Position numbers and translations under genes: made by a program. Shown here piece after piece: positions 1 to 12,300 of a DNA stretch of 64,000 bases. Under the pieces are notes generated by a model, which searched no databases, was not told the origin of the DNA, and worked only from the letters and a program-made list of their open reading frames with translations. Location: NCBI RefSeq assembly GCF_004027225.2, contig NC_044297.2, forward strand, positions 5,414,047 to 5,478,046, in the 5' to 3' direction. The stretch's first letter is position 1. Each line of letters begins with the position of its first letter. Source of the DNA: Strigops habroptila. Its lineage: Eukaryota > Chordata > Aves > Psittaciformes > Psittacidae.

Positions 1-2869
1 AGCTGAGCAGAGAAAACTCGCTCCAAGTCCCTGGATCTGCATTATACTCACTATGTTCATGGCTCTGCAGCTGAAAAAAGACATCAGGGAATTAGAGAGA
101 TGAGTGATCTTGGAGGAGGAACAAGAATGATTAATGCTGCAGAAGGACAGGGGTAAGATATGGTGAAGTAATAAAAGAAATACAGATGAAATAAAATCCT
201 CCCTTGAAGTCTCATTCATCCAGATCTAAAAGGTAGAACTTTGCCACCTAAATCAGAGTTTCCTTGGCCAGAAGAGCAGATAGATAAATAGACATAGAAG
301 GTGCCTGCTCTGTCTCACTCTCTCCCCTCCTTTCCCTGGGTCCCACAAAGGCTGAGCACTCAGAGTTAGAGACTGAGTGCCAGCTCCGCAGATGCTCCCC
401 GTTACCCATCACCTCAAAGTAGGACTGAATAACAGTCATGGATCCACTAGAAGCAGAATTCCTGCAGTTTCATATCTGGAGGCATCGTACCTAAGGGCTG
501 GTGGCTTGGCTGAGCTCCTCCTGCAGTGAGCATCTTGCTTTGGCTGACAGGCTGAGGACTGGGATAAGGAGGTGATTCGACAGCAGATCTACAGGGCAGC
601 TTTGTGCTATGCCATGTGTAAGGAGCTCTGGCAGGTGGGCGAAAGAAAGGATCTCCATTCGAGAGGAAGCACTCATATAGTGCATGATATTCTTCAGGAA
701 ATGGATGCTCTGGAAGGTGGGATGATGGAAAACCAAAGTGCACATTCCCCCCCATTCACAACAAACCCCGATTTTCTGAGGCAGTTTGGAAACTCTGCTT
801 TGCTTCCAGGCTTTTTTCAGAAAGCAATAAAAGGTTCCCTTCTGATGACATAGCAATATTAAATATAAACAGTCAATCCATTATCAAATCTATATTTCTC
901 TGTAAGATAGGAGCTGAAAGAGAAAAAAATGCAGCAATAAACTTGAAACAAAACATTTTTTGTTTTCTATTACTCCTGGCCCCCGACTTTGAGCCTTTGA
1001 ATCTCGCTGGCCACGATGGATTGCCTCTTGGATGTGAGCTGGGAAACTAGCTCCGCCACCTCTGAAGCAGGACAGCAGCTGAACTTACATGCTGGATGTC
1101 CCTTGGGAACACCAGGCAGGCAGGGACAAGCTTTTTTCTCCCCAGAGCAAGGACTAAAGCAACACACGAGTGCAGGCGACGGCAGTGCTGAGATCCCCAT
1201 CGATTGCCCACCCTGCCTCCCAATGTTACACATGGCCATGCCAGCATGCAAGTTGAAATCAATAAGACAAGACTCTTCTATTAAAGCAAACATAAAAACC
1301 TACAATTTTGAGGTGGGGGAGGAATTTTTACAGCTGCTGAACGCAGGGGAACAGCAGCCTGGTAGCACAGATTGCTGGCCTGTGTGTATGCCTGCTCAGA
1401 GGCTCTTGCTGTGCATCCCAAGCCTATGGCACTGTGGCATAGGGCCTCTTTGGAAACCCAAATTCACCTTTGGGCTGCAGCTCACCCATGCCCTTTCACC
1501 AGAAAACCCCTGACCCATGCCAGATTTTAACCTTTATTTTCAGCACTGACAGGCCAGCACATCAATTCAGTGTGCACTGGGTAAGGGGTTGGTATCTGAA
1601 GACCAAGACAGACTGCTGTGGTCATCAGCTTCTGTCTGCGCAAGCCTGTTTGTGCACACAGGAGTGGGAACTTTTGCTGCCAGTCATCTGGCACAGTGTT
1701 ACCAGCCACATCATCCCCCCTGTGCCTCAGTTTCCCCAGGCAGTTGCATGCCAGGGTTTGTATCCACTCAACAAGTCTTTTTTCCTAGCAAATCACCAAC
1801 TTTTTGCCACTTCACTCCTGGAGACAAACCTGCTTTCCACAATTCACAAATCCAAGATGGGCTCTGCTGGTTGTGCCCTTCCAGAGGGAGCATGGCTGGG
1901 CAGGGATCAGGGCTGGGCTATCCCCATAAGCTCTGTCCATTAAGGCAAGTGATTGGGTAATTTATTGCCACTATTTGTGTGGCTAGGGAAGACAAATGGA
2001 GTTAACAAAGCCACCCATGCCTGCCAGAGGCATTTATTATAAAGCTGGTGCAATTCTTTCCATCCCTGCCCTGGATTCAGCTTGGGCTGAGAGAAAGCAC
2101 CCAGAAGGCGCGTGAAGCATCTCACCCCAAACCTCCTCTTGGCCTCTCGCAACCGTTTCAGCACAGGGATCTCATGGGAGATGGACACAAAAGCACAGGT
2201 TACTCCCAGAGATGCAGCCCTAACAAACATAAAGCCTTGGAGTAAAGGCAGAGAAGTGCACTACCCTCTTTCACTTGTTCTCAGGGAGCTTTTTCTTGCT
2301 TCCTGAGGCTTTGACTAAAATTTTGGGAGGGCAGGGTGAAATCCAACAGCAACTCATGATCCCTTTGCTCAGGCTGGACCCAGTCAGGGCATTCCCAGCT
2401 GTTGCTGCAGCTTTTCTGGGATGGAGATCCAATGGAAGCAGCCACACAGCTAACAACAGCCTCCGATAGGGATCTTAATAATTCTGTTCCTGTTAATCCT
2501 CACAAATTAGTAAATAGAGCTTCATCCTATTTGGAGATATTTCACTACCCAGGGGTTTCTAATAAGCTGATAGAAAGAAAGAGCCAAAGTAGCTCCACTA
2601 ACCATGCTTCTGAACAGCAGCATCAGGTAACGTGGTTAGTAAGCCCTTCCTGGTCCAAAGGAAGCCTCTGATCAATCCGTATCAGGCAATTCCCTGTGTT
2701 ACTTTCCATTTATCTCTTCAGTAATCCCCTCCAGCAGTTACTCAGTGCTTTGCATTCAAAGTCATTTAAGTTCCATTGGATTTTCCTAATGTTGTTGGCA
2801 TGTTAATATTTAATAGCCCTTGCACTGCACCTTCTTGGAGCCAGTGGACCTGGGATTTTGCTCAGCAAG
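1..2869. other. Unique non-coding DNA, no gene seen
   Basis: No repeat family, RNA gene or convincing exon is visible. Open frames are short and present on both strands at similar density, as expected by chance. A frame at 1016-1513 (plus) has no start context, splice sites or recognisable motif. Most likely intergenic or intronic sequence of a vertebrate genome. Confidence 0.5.
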
Positions 2870-2893
2870 AGCTTTTGTTTCCAAACAAAAGCT
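2870..2893. repeat. Perfect 11-bp inverted repeat
   Basis: AGCTTTTGTTT is followed after a 2-base CC spacer by its exact reverse complement AAACAAAAGCT. The 24 bases could form a hairpin or cruciform. No downstream T-run or gene context suggests a terminator. It may be a chance A/T-rich palindrome or a bipartite protein-binding site. Confidence 0.85.
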
Positions 2894-5407
2894 GACAAAT
2901 CCCCAGGGCTAGATCCTGGGAAAAATAGGAATATGGACCCAACCGGCAGCTGAACACCCCAGCATTCCCTCTGCTTCAAACGAGCACCCCGAGCACTCCC
3001 CAAACACGGAGCAACACCACAGCAACTCAGCTCCAGCACCTCCACTTTTCCCCTCCAGCAGGGGATAGGGTGAAATTGACTTAGAAAAGCAAGAATTTGG
3101 TGGATTTATGGCTATGTTCTTCAACTCCCACCTCTCAGCATCATCAGTGCCTTGTCCCCTGCCAGAGGTCGCCAGCACTTCCCAGCCCACAGAAATGGGA
3201 AGGACATTTATGGCAGGAAATCCATTATCCAGCTGTAACAACGGCCCTTATTAAATATGAATTGTGAGATAATGAACATTTTAACTTGATGTATCCCCCT
3301 CTTTTTTCCCCCTTCTTTTAAAATAAATATTTGAACATCTTTCAAACTGTGTTAGAAATGCGGAGACGAGCAGGTTGATTTAATCTCCCATTCCCTGCTC
3401 TTTGCCAAACAGGAAATCTCTCATCTGCCTCTCTCACAAATCTTTGTCAGTGGAAGGAGGGAGGATTAGAGGATGCGAGGAGCCCGTCCATCGCTTCCCC
3501 TCTTTCTCATATTCTTTTGGAAGTCCTTCAAGGAATGCTATGAAGATGTGATTCGTGTTTTTTTAATCACTTTTCTCCCCTTTCTGCTAGTCTTATTAAC
3601 TCTTTGGGACCTGAATCCAATGGAGATGCCCTCAATCCCTTTTCCAACATCAGATTTTCCTGGGGATGAGACTACCAGCTGCTTCCCCATGAGCCTTCTC
3701 CCATAGAGGCTAAATCCCCTTGGTCTCTCCCCAGCTTGCCTTCATGTGGGTCCATTTAACCCTGAATTGACACAGAACCTCTGAGAACTTGAAGAAATTA
3801 AATCTCTTTACAACAATCCCATTGCAGAGCCCTGGGGCTCCCAGCTCAGCACCACTGTCAAACTGCAGCAAGTCCCCTGGACCAAGGCAGGTACCACCAC
3901 TGCAAGGGAATGGATCAATAGTGACATGGAAGAATGCCTGGAAAACCCTGGGGCAAACCATGTCCTGATTTCCCAACCCCAGCACCCTCCTGGGGCAGAG
4001 ATGAAGGGGCAGCATGATCGGTGCTGATGGAGGAGGGACCCTGCCCTGGAAAGGAGCCCCAGCTAAAGACATCTCAGCATCACACCTGGAGAGGTCAGTG
4101 TCCAGGAAGGGATGATGCACCAAAGGAGAATTATTCATGTTTAATCCTTGCAGTAGGAAAAAAATACCTGGAGAGCTGTACAGAATAAACAGCACTGGAA
4201 AATCTAAATAAGCACGAAACTTTAAAAGAGCTGCTGGAAAGGCCTAACTCAGCAAAGCCCTTAAGCCTCTGAGTGGTCAGCTGGCGCCAAGCGGACTCCT
4301 CATCTCCTGAAAGCTCCTCTTTAACATCAGCCTGCTGCCAACCCAGGATGAAAGCAGCTCACCTAAGGATGCAAATGCAATCTTCCATATAATTTCCTTG
4401 CCATCAGGAAACCTTCCCAGGGAATTGTTACCCTTTTCCCCTTCAATTCAGCAACAAGCTTTCAGGTTTTTTAATTTTACACTTTGTGCTCAAAACCTTG
4501 GGCAAAGCTAGAAAGCCAGTGGAAGGGAAGAGGCTTGACATGAGGCATTCAGGTCTGGTTTATAGCTTCCAACAGCCCCCCAAAATGCAGAATCTTATAG
4601 TCCTGACCTGCCCCAGTCTGCCCATGACTGGAGGTGGCACAGCCGCTCGAGCCTGGCTACGGTAATTGATCCCATAAAGCATCCACTGCAGCACTCACAC
4701 TAATATGTTGTTCTCCTGCTGCCCTCCCAGCTCATGCTGATTCTCAAGCAGAGAATGGGCATAATTTCCTCAACAGAAAACTCCACACATGAATGTTTCT
4801 CTGCAGGGCACAGCTGAGAGATATCAAGATCAGGTTTGGGGGGAATATTTGAGCTGAGGAGCACAGTTGCTGCATGAGGCAGCATTGTTTTGTACAGCAA
4901 TATGAGCAGGGAGTGAAACCTTAGCAGGGCTCTTAGTTTGGGATTCAGCTCGCTCTATGTTGGGGCAAAGGGAGAAATACCTTTATTTTTGCTACAGTTG
5001 AGGGCAAGAGTACCATGATCTTGCAAGCTGGCATCCATGCACCAAGCATCCCCCGAGATCCCCCCTTTTATTTTTTTAACTACTTTAAGTGATTAGCACA
5101 GAAATGATGAGTTTTCCTGCCCTGCAAGCTGCAGTAATTTGATTGCATTCAGTGGTGTGTCCGTATCTTTACATCACTTTGGTTTCTTCTCTTATTTAAG
5201 AAAAATGTTACTACGTTTAATACCAGTTATTTCTTCCTTTCAGTTTATGCTCATAAGCTCCCACATTCTGCTCCTGTGAGTGCTTTTACCAAAATGAAAG
5301 TTACAATATCAAACTAAAAATCAGAAAATGGGGTAGAATAAATGGCCCAGAGAGCATCAAAAACCAACGTACCAAGAGTGATTAATAAACCATCGTGATT
5401 CCTCAAT
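2894..5407. other. Unique non-coding DNA
   Basis: No recognisable repeat or gene. The 3240-3440 interval is A+T-rich with short pyrimidine runs. At 4358-4363 a minus-strand donor-like site follows a short open frame, but the matching acceptor lacks a pyrimidine tract, so no exon is called. Confidence 0.45.
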
Positions 5408-5454
5408 TCTATCTGTCCATCCATCTAACTATCTATCTAACTAACTATCTGTTA
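5408..5454. repeat. Imperfect TATC/AACT tetranucleotide repeat
   Basis: The stretch is built from TATC, CATC and AACT steps (tctatctgtccatccatc and onwards), an interrupted tetranucleotide microsatellite. Interruptions every few units suggest an old locus. Confidence 0.8.
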
Positions 5455-5729
5455 GACAGGAAGAATCTCAATTAGCTGTTAAAAGGATATTTATGATTAT
5501 TTTACAGTATTGCAGTGCTCTTTCTGTTCTCAAAGGCTCTCGTGACACCTCTCCAACCCAAGGACAGGGAAGCAAATCCAGCAGATTAGAAGATCTCCCA
5601 AGAAATGAGATATATTCGTGCTGCTGCACGGGGGGTGGAACAACCCAAGCACCCCAAGCCTCCAGGGGGAACCTGGCTTATTCCCCCTGGGACCATTCCC
5701 AAATATCAACAGGGACTGAATAGAATGAA

Positions 5730-6298
5730 GCTCCCAAGTGATTCATTAACTCTAGTGTACGCAATTACCCTCTGAACAACCAACCAGCCTGACCTCCCTG
5801 CTCCAGCTCTCAATGTTCAGAACAATCAACAATCCCAATTAGCTGTAATTAAGAAGGATTATAACGAATCTACTGCCTGGGTTTTTACATGCACCTATTA
5901 AAATCCCCCAATTTGTTATTTACAGCCGCTATGTACATGCTGGCGCACCCAAGGAAAGGACACAGAAGAAAAAAAGGCTTCTTTTGTCATTATTTGTGTC
6001 AAAAGCTTTTACATTAGGGCTTTCTGCCTGCAGCTGATTATTGACATGGAATGGAATTCTAACTGGAGACAGAAAGAGAAATTAAGCAAGAAATAAAATT
6101 GCCGAGGCTGTAATCCCCATTGAACAGCCTCGCTGGGATCGCTGCAGAATGAATCTGGCTTCTGCTGCCATTACTTGCCTTTTGTTTACCTAACAGTTTG
6201 ACAATACATATTTATGCAAATTGGAACCTGACTGCTTTTTTGCTGTTCATTAATTAGCATCTCATTCTGAATGTAGGAACCAGGCTGGAAGAATTTGT
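5730..6298. promoter_or_regulatory. A+T-rich block, candidate conserved regulatory element
   Basis: The block is dense in short motifs typical of vertebrate developmental enhancers: TAATTA/TAATTAG homeodomain cores (near 5836 and 6251), an ATGCAAAT-type octamer (near 6214), a TTGTTTAC forkhead core (near 6182) and ATTAAC/TTGACA steps. It contains no long open frame, CR1 or LTR sequence. Such motifs occur often by chance in A+T-rich DNA, so this rests on density and texture only. Alignment between species would decide it. Confidence 0.2.
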
Positions 6299-6370
6299 CT
6301 AATTTGATCAACAATTTGATTCCTTTCATCTAATTTGATCAACAATTTGATTCCTTCCCCCCCCCCCCCC
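6299..6370. repeat. 31-bp tandem duplication followed by poly(C)
   Basis: A 31-base unit starting CTAATTTGATCAACAATTTG at 6299 is repeated almost completely from 6330, then runs into 14 consecutive C residues (6357-6370). Inside each unit AATTTGAT occurs twice around ATCAAC. The copies are nearly identical, so the duplication is probably recent, perhaps from slippage beside the C-run. Confidence 0.85.
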
Positions 6371-8017
6371 ACCTTCCTTCCCCCCTTCTTGGGTCTTTAA
6401 CAAGGTTTTGTGAGTTGAATGTAAACTGCCTTGTGCAACATGGACCTCATGGGGCTCTCACACTTGGAATAAGCGAAAGAGGGATGCTGAGAGAGAAAGA
6501 GAAGGGAAAAAGTGAGGTTTAGGAAGAGGTGAGCAGCAGCGTTGCACTCGAACCTGCGTCAGTCTGGTTTTCCCTTCCAGTTTCTTACCACAGCAATGCT
6601 GATGATAAGACTCTCCCCAGAAAGCCTCATGGAGCAGGGCTAGAGCTCGTTCTGGTGGCCAAAGGGGTTTTGCAGCCAGAAAAATGGAGATGGAGAAAGA
6701 GGGTGATGGTCCCATTCCCATATCAGTGTAGTGCCAGCTGAGCCAACATGTCCAGCAGGCACAGGGCTGAGATGCAGGCATGGGATGCTCTTCCATGCAA
6801 AGGCTGGCAGAGGGACCCAGGAGCATGTATCCCTCTCCCAACAAGTATTCCTCCCTGTTGTCACAGCAAGAAGACAATAAATCTTTATATGATGGGCAGA
6901 AACATCAAGATACAAGATCAACAGATGCCACTGGGAGCTGGTGTGCTGTGCCATCACCTCTGTGGTACCCACGAGGAGGGAGCAACCTGCCTAGGGTAGC
7001 ATCAACCCCTTAGAGACAAGGAACCATCCCATTGCTCACACAGGGCTGCAAAGGGCCTTTTACTTCAACTGCACGAAGGAAAAAGCAAGATATTCTTGCT
7101 CATCCTGAGATGTACCAGGACATAAATCACTCCAACAGACAAGTTTATGGGGCAGACAAGTTTATGGGGCAAATTTCTGGAGGAGGCAGTTAAATTACCA
7201 GTGAGCAAACACATAAGCAACGTCACTGATGTTATGTTTACAAAGAAGATGCTTCTTAAATGCCTGACCAGCACCAAGTGACAACCACATTGGGGCACAG
7301 CCGCATCTTTAAACAGAGGTGAGCTTTAGCCTGGAGCATCGCAGAGCCAACTCCACCCTGGGTTGCCAGATGCATTCCTCTTCCCCCACTGCTTTTATCT
7401 ATCCTCTGCTTCCCTCAAGGGCAATTACTTTTGCTCGATTTACACATTTGTTTACAAATACATAAGGACTGGGGGAGGCACCCATGACCCGGGGAACAAC
7501 GGTGCCCATTTCTAACCGCTGGCCTCTTCCAGTGTTTCCTCTGCAATTTCTGCGCACACACAGCCATACAAAATGGGCCTAAACACTGCAATTTTCCAAC
7601 CATTTTCATCCAAATTGCCAGCAATTTCCCAATGGCCCCAGCACCAAATTACAAGTGAATGCTCCATAATACAGCGCGGCTACACAGGCATCCCTGGGGA
7701 GGGGAGTGAGGGAAGGGAGAGTGGGATGCGATGGCAATAGCTGGACACAAACCCTTCAGAAATGGAGTTTTAGGTTATTATCGGCCCCATTTCGGGCATC
7801 AAGTCATCAGGGTGAAAAGATGAGCACATCTTTGTGATGCATTTCAGATACCACAGCGCAGATCTTCCTCCATGGCTGGGAACAGGGGCTTTTTGCAGGA
7901 TATTCATAGCTCTAGGATGCCAAAATAGAAATGGATCCTGATATAAATCAGGGGAATTGCTCAGCTCACGCTATGACTGTGATGTTCTTTAGCACATCTC
8001 TCTTAAAACTCACTCAG
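6371..8017. other. Unique non-coding DNA with one small tandem duplication
   Basis: Nothing gene-like is supported. A perfect 17-bp tandem duplication (AGACAAGTTTATGGGGC, twice) occupies 7137-7170. The rest has no recognisable repeat family. Overlapping frames at 6458-7013 on both strands show no motif or splice structure. Confidence 0.45.
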
Positions 8018-8218
8018 AAACTAGGGAGGGCAGTGAGACATTGACACAGGGTGCCCAGAGAAGCTGTGGCTGCCCCATCCCTGGCAGTGTTCAAGGCCAG
8101 GTTGGACACAGGGGCTTGGAGCAACCTGCTCTAGTGGAAGGTGTCCCTGCCCGAGGCAGGGGATTGGAACTGGAGGAGCTTTAAGGTCCCTTCCACCACA
8201 AACCATTCGGTGATTCTA
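8018..8218 (+). mobile_element. CR1 LINE 3' fragment (5'-truncated)
   Basis: About 200 bases match the familiar 3' end of avian CR1 elements in sense orientation: 'ggtgcccagagaagctgtgg', 'ggccaggttggaca', the 'ggagcaacctgctctagtgg' block, 'aaggtcccttcc', and a decayed 'gtgattcta' tail. CR1 elements insert by target-primed reverse transcription, are usually heavily 5'-truncated and end in a short octamer repeat instead of poly(A). No coding part remains, so the copy is inactive. Confidence 0.93.
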
Positions 8219-8558
8219 ATTCCACCTTAGCAGGAGTGGGCCCTGCCCCAGACTGAGCCCCTCCAGGGACCCTGCGATACCCAGAAAAGCAGCAACAGCT
8301 CTACCATGTTCAGACAACGACTTATATGGGTGCTGATGAGGTACTTCAGGGTGTGACCCCACAGGAAAACACAGACTTTTGGGAAGGAGAAGGGAGTCTT
8401 TTCTGAAGCACATATCTCCCCACAGCACAGATGGCTGCTTTTGGAGACCTGCAAAGATTTGGAGCAGAACATCTAGCTTAATGCCAACTTGGAGGTGGAA
8501 CTCATTGACCACACACTAGACTGTGTCCCTGTGCTGCTATCACTCCATCCTTTCTCTG

Positions 8559-8590
8559 CCTTGATATTCCAATATCAAGGAATATCAAGG
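8559..8590. repeat. 10-bp inverted repeat plus direct copy
   Basis: CCTTGATATT, a CC spacer and AATATCAAGG form a perfect 10-bp inverted repeat. The right arm is then repeated once more in direct orientation (8581-8590). The direct copy probably arose by slippage on a hairpin. No gene context explains it. Confidence 0.85.
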
Positions 8591-8880
8591 AAGCTGAGGT
8601 CCAGTTTACACAGTGCTCCAAGCTTTATCATTCGAATGCTGTTAGTTCCTGTCCTTCTCCCATGGCATCTCCTGCTTCTTTTCACACATATTTTGTATTC
8701 CCTGCACCACCCAGTGAGATAAAACTGTTAGATATTTATATGTTTATCACAGATGGCCTTGGTTTCGGCAACAAACCACTCTGCAGTCAGAAGGAGTGTA
8801 TTAAAAATTATATAGCACAACATGATAATTACTTCCAAAGCAATCTGAGTAAAGTCTTTTGTCTCTCCTCTTCTGCTTAG

Positions 8881-9330
8881 GCAGTTATTTCACCAGTGAC
8901 TGGGAAAGCCAGCAAGAGTCAAGTACAGTGGTTATTTCCTGAGCTGATAGCATTTATTAAAATTGCTAATGAATCTAATAATTAAACACATAAATATAAG
9001 TTACCTCAGGTATTAAATCTAATTATTGGGCCAGCAAAAATCAATTTCTGTGCATATGCATAATAATGTATGGGCAAAGTTAATTAGAAATGTCCAGATC
9101 GATATTTGAGTAATTCTTAACTAGTGGAATCCCTGCCTGAAGAGTGAGTCTAGACGCTATGAATAAGTTATAGTTCAGAAATTAATGCCTTGTCCTAATG
9201 GAGTTTATCCTAGTAAATTAATAATACTCCAGTAAATCCGTGAAGTAAATGACAAACCTGTTTGCCTGAACATTGCCCTTTTAGGCAAATAATTAATATA
9301 CTCTGTCAGCAAGCTCTGAGGTCAGAGCCG
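8881..9330. promoter_or_regulatory. A+T-rich block, candidate conserved regulatory element
   Basis: This 450-base block is rich in TAATTA, TTAATTA, ATTAAT and ATGCATAATAAT steps (for example near 8977, 9076 and 9290). It has no long open frame and no repeat family. Its texture matches non-coding elements near developmental genes, but A+T richness alone produces such motifs. Inference only; cross-species conservation is the test. Confidence 0.2.
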
Positions 9331-12300
9331 AATCTCTGCTCCAGAGCAGCCTTGCTACATGGGGAGAACGGAGAGATCGAGCTCGCCAGGCTCTGACCCT
9401 CACTGCTGTTCTTCCCTAAGGTGAACAGCTAGCAGGCAGTGTTTCAGCTGAATCTCACCTTTCCCAGGAGACTGAGCCCCCACCAGCACCGCCCCATCCC
9501 CCTGGGCTCAGTTCATCCCCTCCTCCAGCAAAATCCACCAGCAATATCACCCCACTTGTCTTGGAAACATGACCTTGACTACAGTCGAAGAGCTGGTGTG
9601 AATCAGTGGGGCGGTGGTGATGGGTGCTATCTCAGATCCCAGTCCAAACAGAAGCATTAAATTCAGCAGTACTGACTCTCATGGAGTTTTCCCAGCCCAG
9701 GAAGTAAACCTCAGCTATTTTTTAAAAGTGGCTCCACTGCTTTGCAAAGAGCAGGAAGGATCCAGAGCTACATCCTGATGCTTGGAATGTGGCAGAGCTG
9801 GGAGGATTTTAGCACCCCACCTCCTATCCCCAACAGAACCACAGCATCCATCCATGCATCTCCTCCTCTAGCTCCTATTGCCAGCACAGAGTTGGTTAAA
9901 GAGGAGAAAGGAGAAAGAGCACAAATGCTTTGTTTCGCTTGGAGACAACGTTGCATGGCTTGTTTTAACACAACACTAACAGGAGCCTCCACCTTTTCCC
10001 TTGCCATCGCCCTGGCATGCTCTCCCCTTGCTTATTCATCTTGGCTGAAGGGAGATAAAACAGATGTAATACAGTACAGAACTCCAATACACATCTTAAA
10101 TCATCAGTCTCAACGTAGCTCCTTGGCACGCGCGCATTGCTCGTCGAGAACCTGACTCAACTGTTTCAGTGCACATGAGTGATTTGATTGCTGGGTTTCT
10201 CCAGTGTGCTTCTGGCACAGGCAGGGATGATGAAGGGAAAGTGATTCAGTCATGGGTGAAATCATGATGGGGAAATCTCTGCTCTGAATTACACTGGGGT
10301 AAATCCATTGAAGGGTAATTCAATTGAGATCGATGGCCCCAAATTTTTGCTTTCCTTTACTCCAAAAACGAGACTGTGTAATAGTTTTGAAGTCACAACT
10401 AATGCTGCTGATTTTCACAGCTGACAGGCAAATCTGATCCACCCTGTTTCCAATCTTTTGCATTATGTATTTTGTGCAACCAGTACTTTAGGGAGATTAT
10501 TTCACATGAAACTGTCTTTTGCCATCTCTCCTCTAGCCACAGAGTTTAAACCACATTGTAGCCCTATTTTATAACCCTGGCTCTCCTAAGTAAGCAAAAG
10601 GAAAACCTGCTGAGCACATGCTGGGCAATTTATTGAGGGATCATGTGAACCCCAGCTGCAACATGAGCATCCATGTGCTGAAATGCCCAGCCACGATGGC
10701 AAAGGGGATCACAAGGAGCCTGTCCCCAGCTCACAAGAACCTCCTGCCTTATAACCTTGGTGAAAAAAGAACCATGGAAGGACTGTTGAAGGAAAAGATT
10801 GTCTTTGCCTTCCCTAAAAGACAGCAACCAAGAGCATTGCTTTCATAGCTGACCAAAAAATCAGTGCCTGGCCCCAGCCTCCCACACCACAGCAATATTG
10901 CATGGATGGATGAAACAGGCAAAGAAGCAGCTATGAGATGCCAGAGGCAATGGAACTGTGGTCCACAGGGTCCCAAGGAAGAGCACAAAGTAATGAGTCC
11001 TGGGCACTGCTCAGCCCCAGCTTCGCCAAGAGCAGGTTGGAGCTGGGGCTGGCTGCAGGAAGCATCACCTTGGGTTATGGCTCATCTCACTTCTCCCTGT
11101 AATTGATACTTGTCAGCTTCTTTATGGTGATTGAAGCCTGGTGGTGCTCATTAAGAGAGGAAAGAAGGTGGAGCTGAGATGCTGCTAATTGTATAAAGTC
11201 CATGGAGGAGGGTGGCGGTTCCCTGGAGCTCCCTCAGTCCACTAAATTGAGACATCTTTTTGGAGTGCTAAACAACCCAGGAACAGACCATTGAGCAAAG
11301 CCACCAGAAAATAGGTGTAATCCAGGACCACTTTTTCTGAAGTGGGCTTTATGTACTAATCAAAGGCAGAGGCACAACTGCTATGGATCCATGTAATTAC
11401 AGGGACAGGTAATTCAGGAGAAAATTGGAAGCCCAAAGGGTATTCCTGTTGTCAAGTGGGCATCAGGAAACCTCAGCCTCCGGGTAAAAGCAGTTCTTGG
11501 AAAGAGCTTCCATGCAAGCTGCTAGGGAGGTGAGCAAGTCTAGTCCTGAATCAGAAGCTCAATTGCTCGTTTTGGTGATAGTTCATTTATAAATCATTTA
11601 TAAAGGTAAAATCACCACTTCATAGGCATGCCAAGCATGTTGGAGGCATCATGACCAGTGTGTGTGTGTCACATAGGTAAGAGGACAGAAGCTGTTATGC
11701 CTTAGGCTACAGTAACAAAGAAAAAAAGCCCTGGAGATAGTAAGGAAGCAGTTTATTGAGCTACTGGATTCTATAGCAGTTAATTTTCCATTTATTAAAA
11801 TATCTATTTGTTATTTATTTACCCTCCATGTGCTATTTATAAATCTGTCCTTAATAAAGTGCAACTAGATCTTAACAGAGTTTCGCCACAACAGAGAGGA
11901 TCCGGAGCACACCACTGTCAGCAATCTGCTCAGGTCTTACAGATCTTTGCCATCTCTTTCTATGACAGTTTCCCTGTCTCTATTTGTTTCTGTCTCTCTC
12001 CTGGGATAACACCATCTCTCAATCTACTCTGACACATTCATTTCCTGAGGGCAATTTAAACTGAGAATGATTCCCTGATTGCTCACTTTTCCTCCTCCTC
12101 TCTTATTCTGCAGGGTTTTTGGTTTTTTTTTTTTTTGAAGGATCATAAAATAACATGTTTAGAAATAATTGCATGATAGGGATGTTTTCTTGCCATGTGA
12201 GCACTGCTCATTTCCTCTCCAGACAGTATATTCTCAACACATTTTCAGGGAAGGCTTCCCCCAATGGTAATACAGCCTGGGAAGGACTTTGGCGTGGAGT

